Positions 28,950 to 32,588 of a stretch of DNA of 32,588 nt are shown here, piece after piece. The stretch spans positions 1 to 32,588 of IMG/VR virus record IMGVR_UViG_3300009168_000087; one strand, 5' to 3'. Origin of the DNA: a virus. How positions within the stretch are numbered: the stretch's first letter is position 1; every line of letters begins with the position of its first letter. Below the pieces are notes generated by a model. The model was not told the DNA's origin. It was given only the letters and a program-made list of their open reading frames with translations, and ran no database searches. Made by a program: the position numbers and the translations under genes.

Positions 28950-31424
28950 TTAGTTTGATGCAAATCCACCTGTTGCAAGACCAGTATTAGAATTAACAGT
29001 ATACCTTGCGATAATCTTAGTTAAAGCTCCTGTGATCCATAAACCGAAATCGATCATACCGTAACCCTCAGCAATCATATCGTTAGAGTTATTGGTTTCA
29101 TCCATTACGATTTCGTATTTGTAAATAGCACCAGCATCTTTCAAGGCTTCGAATATTGGAGAAACCGAGTTTATGATGTTCAATCTAGTAAGAGGATTGT
29201 TATATGAGAATACGTATTGTTGTAAGATAGAATCTATCTGAAGTTCTACAGTATTCAATAATTCCCTAACATGAAGATTATTATAATCGCTTTTCACTGA
29301 TTGAAATGCAGTGGAGTTTGCGTAAATCATCACTTGATTAGTACTAGGTTTTTGAATTATAGAGTTATAGCCAAAAGGTTCGAGACTATCTCTATCTTCT
29401 CTATCAAAAGAGTATTCTACACCAGCAATATTAGAATTAGATAAAATACCGTTCTTGTTTGCAACGATTGCATATGGATCACCACCTAAGAATTTTCTTA
29501 CATAAGTATTAGATACATCAGCTGCGGGTGGAACAGAAATAAGTTTTCCTCCATCATTATACATCAAGAATGGTCCAAAAACTCCGCAATACTTAGATCC
29601 AAGTTCTTCTGTAGGCAAAGTAAATCTAAATGATCTTGGCATATCTGGATTACCGCCACTTGCTATCCACTCAGTACTGAAAATAGGTACTGGATTAACA
29701 CCTGCAACGAAAGTATCGCAGAAATAAGGATTTTGCGAAGTAGCAAACTGTTTAATAGATGGTGCACTTATAATAGCAGTACATTTACCTCTTTTTTTAG
29801 CTAAAGATGATAAGTAAGATTTTCCTCCCAATTCAGGTTGAAGACCGTATGCCATGGTATCAATTATATATCTATACTGTATCATATCTGGATTAGTAAG
29901 ACCTCTTAATATTCCAGGTTCTAATAGCATTCCATAAATCTTTTTAAGTCCTTCTTCTGCATTAGGTGCTCCGTTTACATCAAATCCTGGGAGATGTTTG
30001 TTTGTAAGGGTAAGACCCTTTAAAGATAACATCTTGTATGAAGTGCTTATAGAAGCATCATCTAATGATTTTTGTAAAAGTATACTAGCAGCTCCTATAG
30101 AACCAGAACCGTATACAGAGTCTGCTGTTTTTATGGTGTATCTTGAAGAACTATCTTGTTCATAAGTTTTACTTATAACTCTAGTAACTCCAGGGGTTAT
30201 AAGAGAATCTGATTTTACTAAAGTACCTATAGTTATATTAGAAGCTATAGAATTATCGACTGTGAAAGTCTTTCCTACTGTATCTAAGAAATTAACATCT
30301 AAGTAACTGTGTAAAACGTTTGCTGCGACACTAACATCATATGACATGAACTTCTTTTGTACAGAAGTTGATGCTGAAGCATCTATGTTTGCTAAGTTGT
30401 GTCCAACTAAATCCACCAAATAAGTCGCTGCAGAAGTTCCTTCACCAACCACCCACTGAGAATTAGTAGAATCCCAAGTCAATTGATCTAATGCGTCTTG
30501 ATTGATGTTAATAAGAACACCAGTAAGAGGTGTAGATGAATTGATCATAGGTTCTATGTACTGTTCAGCACCTGTTTTATCTTTGAAATCTGGAATTATG
30601 CAACCTATCCAAGATCCAACCAAATTTATCTGTGGAGAGTTTATAAAATCGTTAACTTTAGATGGAATAATACCATTTGTGTTAAAAAATGCAGTGTAAT
30701 AAGGATCTTTAGATAAAGCATCATAGTTATTCCAGTTTCCTTCCACAGCAATTATCTGTATGAAAAAATCTGACATAAGATCATAAGGTCTTATCCATGA
30801 ATAAGGAATGTTTGCTGTATTACCATACCAATCTATTGCATTGACTGCATATCCACCTACATTTCCTGCTTTTTTTACGATGAAAGAGATATCTCTTGTA
30901 CCAACATTAGCTAAAGATAAAAAAGGAGCATCGAAGCTTCCAACTGGTATGCTTAAACTGTTATTTACAACACCTTGTAAATATTCAGGATCTGCTTTCC
31001 AAAATCTTTCTCTGTTAAAAAAGTTAACATACATATCATTAGTAGAAACATCCTGAGCCGATGAGTTGAAAGAATTTAAAGATAATGATACAAACCCAAC
31101 TTTATCTGTATTACTAGAAACATCTACATCGTTTACTTTCAATAGATTGATAGCAAAAACTGGAGATGCAAGCAAACAAGTTTCAATTGAACGTTGAAAG
31201 AATGATCCTTTCCTTTCCAGCTTAGTATCTTTTGATCCAAAAAATCTAGATAAATCTGCTGTAGATCTAATAAATACCGGAGAATTATAGGGTCCTCTAG
31301 CAGCGAAACCAGGAACGAGTCTTAATGATTGAGTTGCTACAGTTATTCTTTCTGATTGATCAACTTCTATTGTGTAAACACCTGCTGATTTAAATTGTGA
31401 TAAGTCAATGGTCATTCTTGCCAT
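28950..31424 (-). CDS. 18: Tail sheath protein, gp18-like, 824 aa
   Basis: Contractile sheath around the tube. The N-terminus shows the family signature SAGVYTIEVDQSERI, then LVPGFAARGPYNSPVFIRS and FGSKDTKLERKGSFFQRSIE. The C-terminal domain is conserved as well: NVSNTY-like VSNTYVRKFLGG, GILSNSNIAGVEYSFDREDRDSLEPFGYN, VRELLNTVELQIDSILQQYVF and NNPLTRLNIINSVSPIFEAL. At 824 residues it is longer than T4 gp18 (659). The additional part lies in the middle (about residues 250-480), where sheaths carry variable surface domains. A late-type promoter lies 42 bases upstream, and the tube gene follows. Confidence 0.93.
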   Translation of the reverse strand: MARMTIDLSQFKSAGVYTIEVDQSERITVATQSLRLVPGFAARGPYNSPVFIRSTADLSRFFGSKDTKLERKGSFFQRSIETCLLASPVFAINLLKVNDVDVSSNTDKVGFVSLSLNSFNSSAQDVSTNDMYVNFFNRERFWKADPEYLQGVVNNSLSIPVGSFDAPFLSLANVGTRDISFIVKKAGNVGGYAVNAIDWYGNTANIPYSWIRPYDLMSDFFIQIIAVEGNWNNYDALSKDPYYTAFFNTNGIIPSKVNDFINSPQINLVGSWIGCIIPDFKDKTGAEQYIEPMINSSTPLTGVLININQDALDQLTWDSTNSQWVVGEGTSAATYLVDLVGHNLANIDASASTSVQKKFMSYDVSVAANVLHSYLDVNFLDTVGKTFTVDNSIASNITIGTLVKSDSLITPGVTRVISKTYEQDSSSRYTIKTADSVYGSGSIGAASILLQKSLDDASISTSYKMLSLKGLTLTNKHLPGFDVNGAPNAEEGLKKIYGMLLEPGILRGLTNPDMIQYRYIIDTMAYGLQPELGGKSYLSSLAKKRGKCTAIISAPSIKQFATSQNPYFCDTFVAGVNPVPIFSTEWIASGGNPDMPRSFRFTLPTEELGSKYCGVFGPFLMYNDGGKLISVPPAADVSNTYVRKFLGGDPYAIVANKNGILSNSNIAGVEYSFDREDRDSLEPFGYNSIIQKPSTNQVMIYANSTAFQSVKSDYNNLHVRELLNTVELQIDSILQQYVFSYNNPLTRLNIINSVSPIFEALKDAGAIYKYEIVMDETNNSNDMIAEGYGMIDFGLWITGALTKIIARYTVNSNTGLATGGFASN

Positions 31425-31465
31425 GTTTTATTTCTTATTTTTTAGTTATTTAAAATGCTTTTAAT

Positions 31466-31482
31466 CATTTTTTATATATATC
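31466..31482 (-). promoter_or_regulatory. Putative late promoter, - strand (GATATATATAAAAAATG)
   Basis: A late-motif copy in the 92-base gap between terminase and sheath, 42 bases before the sheath ATG. The leader is longer than at most other copies. Confidence 0.55.
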
Positions 31483-31516
31483 ATTTAAAATTTGTCATTA
31501 TTTTACAGTTTTATCT

Positions 31517-32588
31517 TTAAACTTTTACTCCGTAACGGTTCAAACTTTGAAATCCCTGCTCAAAAATAGACGTCAAATTAGTTTCTGGCTTTATATCTGA
31601 TGTTGCTTCCTTGTACATAGCATTAAACGATTCGTCATCAATATCAGTGCTTCCTTCTATAAGATCTAACATCTTGTTGATCATTTTTTTTACCATGCTA
31701 TCAGGTAAAAGCTCTAATACATCAAAAAGCCTATCAGAATAGGATGTATCTTCGTAAAGCCTTGATAAGTTTATAGTAGATATAACCGTATCATCGTGCA
31801 TTGCAATACCCTTATACTTTCCAGATTTATCCTTTCCAAACGAAGAGAACTCTAACGCAGTCAAAGCTTCATTTATTATTATAGTTCTTTCCTTTATGAG
31901 CTTTCTACCAATCTTACAGTAATCATTTTTATTCACACCGGTCTTAAATCCAGCTTTTTTTCTAGGAGATGGCATACCAGGTATCGGTTTCGTGTGATAC
32001 GTGTGTAGTACAAGATCATCGAAATATTCATTATGATTAGAAAAAATATTAAGAAAATTCTTTCCATTAAAATTCATTTCTAATAAAACAATGCAGTTTT
32101 CTGAACCAAACTGATCATAGACTATAGCTTTAGCAACTTTTGCACATATATCATCATCCTTTAAATTATCTCTATACATGCCAACTTGTCTAAATCTAAA
32201 CATGTTGTTGATGGAACACTCATCGCTTCTTAATTTCTTTATCTTAGATAAACTTTTTGGTTCTACTTTAAACACGTTCAGTACGTTGTAATCGTTATCT
32301 TTAAGTTCATTGATTTCCTTTCCCTCTCCCGTATCAACCGTAATCACAAAAAGATCAGATGGTTTAATATCTTTGTTTGGATCGAATGAAGGATCCCATT
32401 TCATGTTCTCATAAAGCTCTTCATCTAATTTAGTCTTTTCTAAATCTTCGAAAACGTAGTTTTTTTCTATTTTTTTTATGAATGCAGATTCTTTTGCTCC
32501 CAAAAGAAGTCTAGAATCCGTAGTGAAAGAAAGTTCAAACTCTTGGGCGAACTCTTCCTCTCCAAAGTCTTTTTTCATCTGTTCGGCC
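31517..32588 (-). CDS. 17: Terminase large subunit, C-terminal nuclease part, gp17-like (5' end outside window)
   Basis: DNA-packaging motor. The reading frame is still open at the right edge: the codons before the apparent ATG at 32578 read A-E-Q. That joins smoothly to MKKDFGEEEFAQEFELSF, the usual link between the ATPase and nuclease domains. The ATPase half is therefore outside. The RNase H-like nuclease is visible: VITVDTGEG (first Asp), IVLLEMNFNG (Glu) and AMHDDTVIS (Asp pair). These correspond to D401, E458 and D542 of T4 gp17. A C-terminal region of about 90 residues follows the nuclease. Confidence 0.93.
   Translation of the reverse strand, partial: AEQMKKDFGEEEFAQEFELSFTTDSRLLLGAKESAFIKKIEKNYVFEDLEKTKLDEELYENMKWDPSFDPNKDIKPSDLFVITVDTGEGKEINELKDNDYNVLNVFKVEPKSLSKIKKLRSDECSINNMFRFRQVGMYRDNLKDDDICAKVAKAIVYDQFGSENCIVLLEMNFNGKNFLNIFSNHNEYFDDLVLHTYHTKPIPGMPSPRKKAGFKTGVNKNDYCKIGRKLIKERTIIINEALTALEFSSFGKDKSGKYKGIAMHDDTVISTINLSRLYEDTSYSDRLFDVLELLPDSMVKKMINKMLDLIEGSTDIDDESFNAMYKEATSDIKPETNLTSIFEQGFQSLNRYGVKV

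Noticed and set aside
1-32588. Recoded stop codons, as in some large phages of gut Bacteroidota
   Set aside because: Genes are complete with ordinary stops, and TAG at 18178-18180 ends a gene right at a terminator, so the standard code holds.
1-32588. tRNA genes, integrase, attachment sites or insertion sequences
   Set aside because: No cloverleaf-like sequence, recombinase motif or terminal inverted repeat was seen, and the gaps are too short for most of these.

Overview
The window looks like part of the genome of a large, AT-rich, T4-like contractile-tailed phage (myovirus). The virion genes that can be recognised match T4 families. They are the terminase large subunit (gp17, nuclease half), tail sheath (gp18), tail tube (gp19), portal (gp20), head-completion protein (gp4), a probable tail sheath terminator (gp15) and a gp26-like baseplate/assembly protein, next to a tape-measure-like protein. 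A gp55-like late sigma factor is also present. The host is probably a member of the Bacteroidota. Start codons are preceded by A-rich leaders such as TAAAA or AAATAAAA rather than by Shine-Dalgarno sequences, which is typical of that phylum and its phages. Stops are almost all TAA with a few others, so the standard bacterial code fits.

Layout. Bases 1-21532 are read on the + strand and 21561-32588 on the - strand. The two blocks converge on a strong bidirectional hairpin terminator at 21531-21562. The + block starts inside an acidic repeat protein. It continues with an XPD/DinG-like Fe-S helicase, the probable sheath terminator, a 905-residue modular protein, a small tagged protein, the gp55-like sigma factor, gp4, a virion-like protein and the portal. 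A metabolic/regulatory stretch follows: thymidylate kinase, small unknown genes, an ECF-type sigma factor, a tail-anchored membrane protein and a RecB/Cas4-like nuclease. It ends with membrane proteins, a membrane-tethered T4-type lysozyme, a beta-rich probable virion protein and a leucine-rich-repeat protein. Read from the right edge, the - block holds terminase, sheath, tube, a two-TM coiled-coil protein, the gp26-like protein, a small helical protein, the tape measure, two paralogous tagged proteins and a glycosyltransferase.

How the parts fit. The gp55-like sigma should read a TATAAATA-type late promoter, and many copies of (G/A)ATATATAWAATAAAA lie just upstream of virion genes on both strands. 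An additional ECF-type sigma factor suggests a second regulatory layer.

The most interesting signal is a shared N-terminal tag, M-K-x-x-x-E-H-L-N-E-I-K-Q-N followed by SGLGSIGVG-like residues, on four otherwise different proteins (7322, 20129, 22482, 23115). In two of them the tag reaches L-N-E at exactly residue 10. This is very like the 10-residue capsid-targeting peptide of T4 internal proteins (MKTYQEFIAE), which the prohead protease cleaves after (I/L)-x-E. I infer that these four, including the LRR protein, are packaged inside the head and possibly injected into the host.

A second recurring theme is exact in-frame tandem repeats of 15, 18 or 21 bases in at least five genes. No tRNA, CRISPR array, insertion sequence or integrase is visible. 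No gene-free stretch exceeds about 200 bases.
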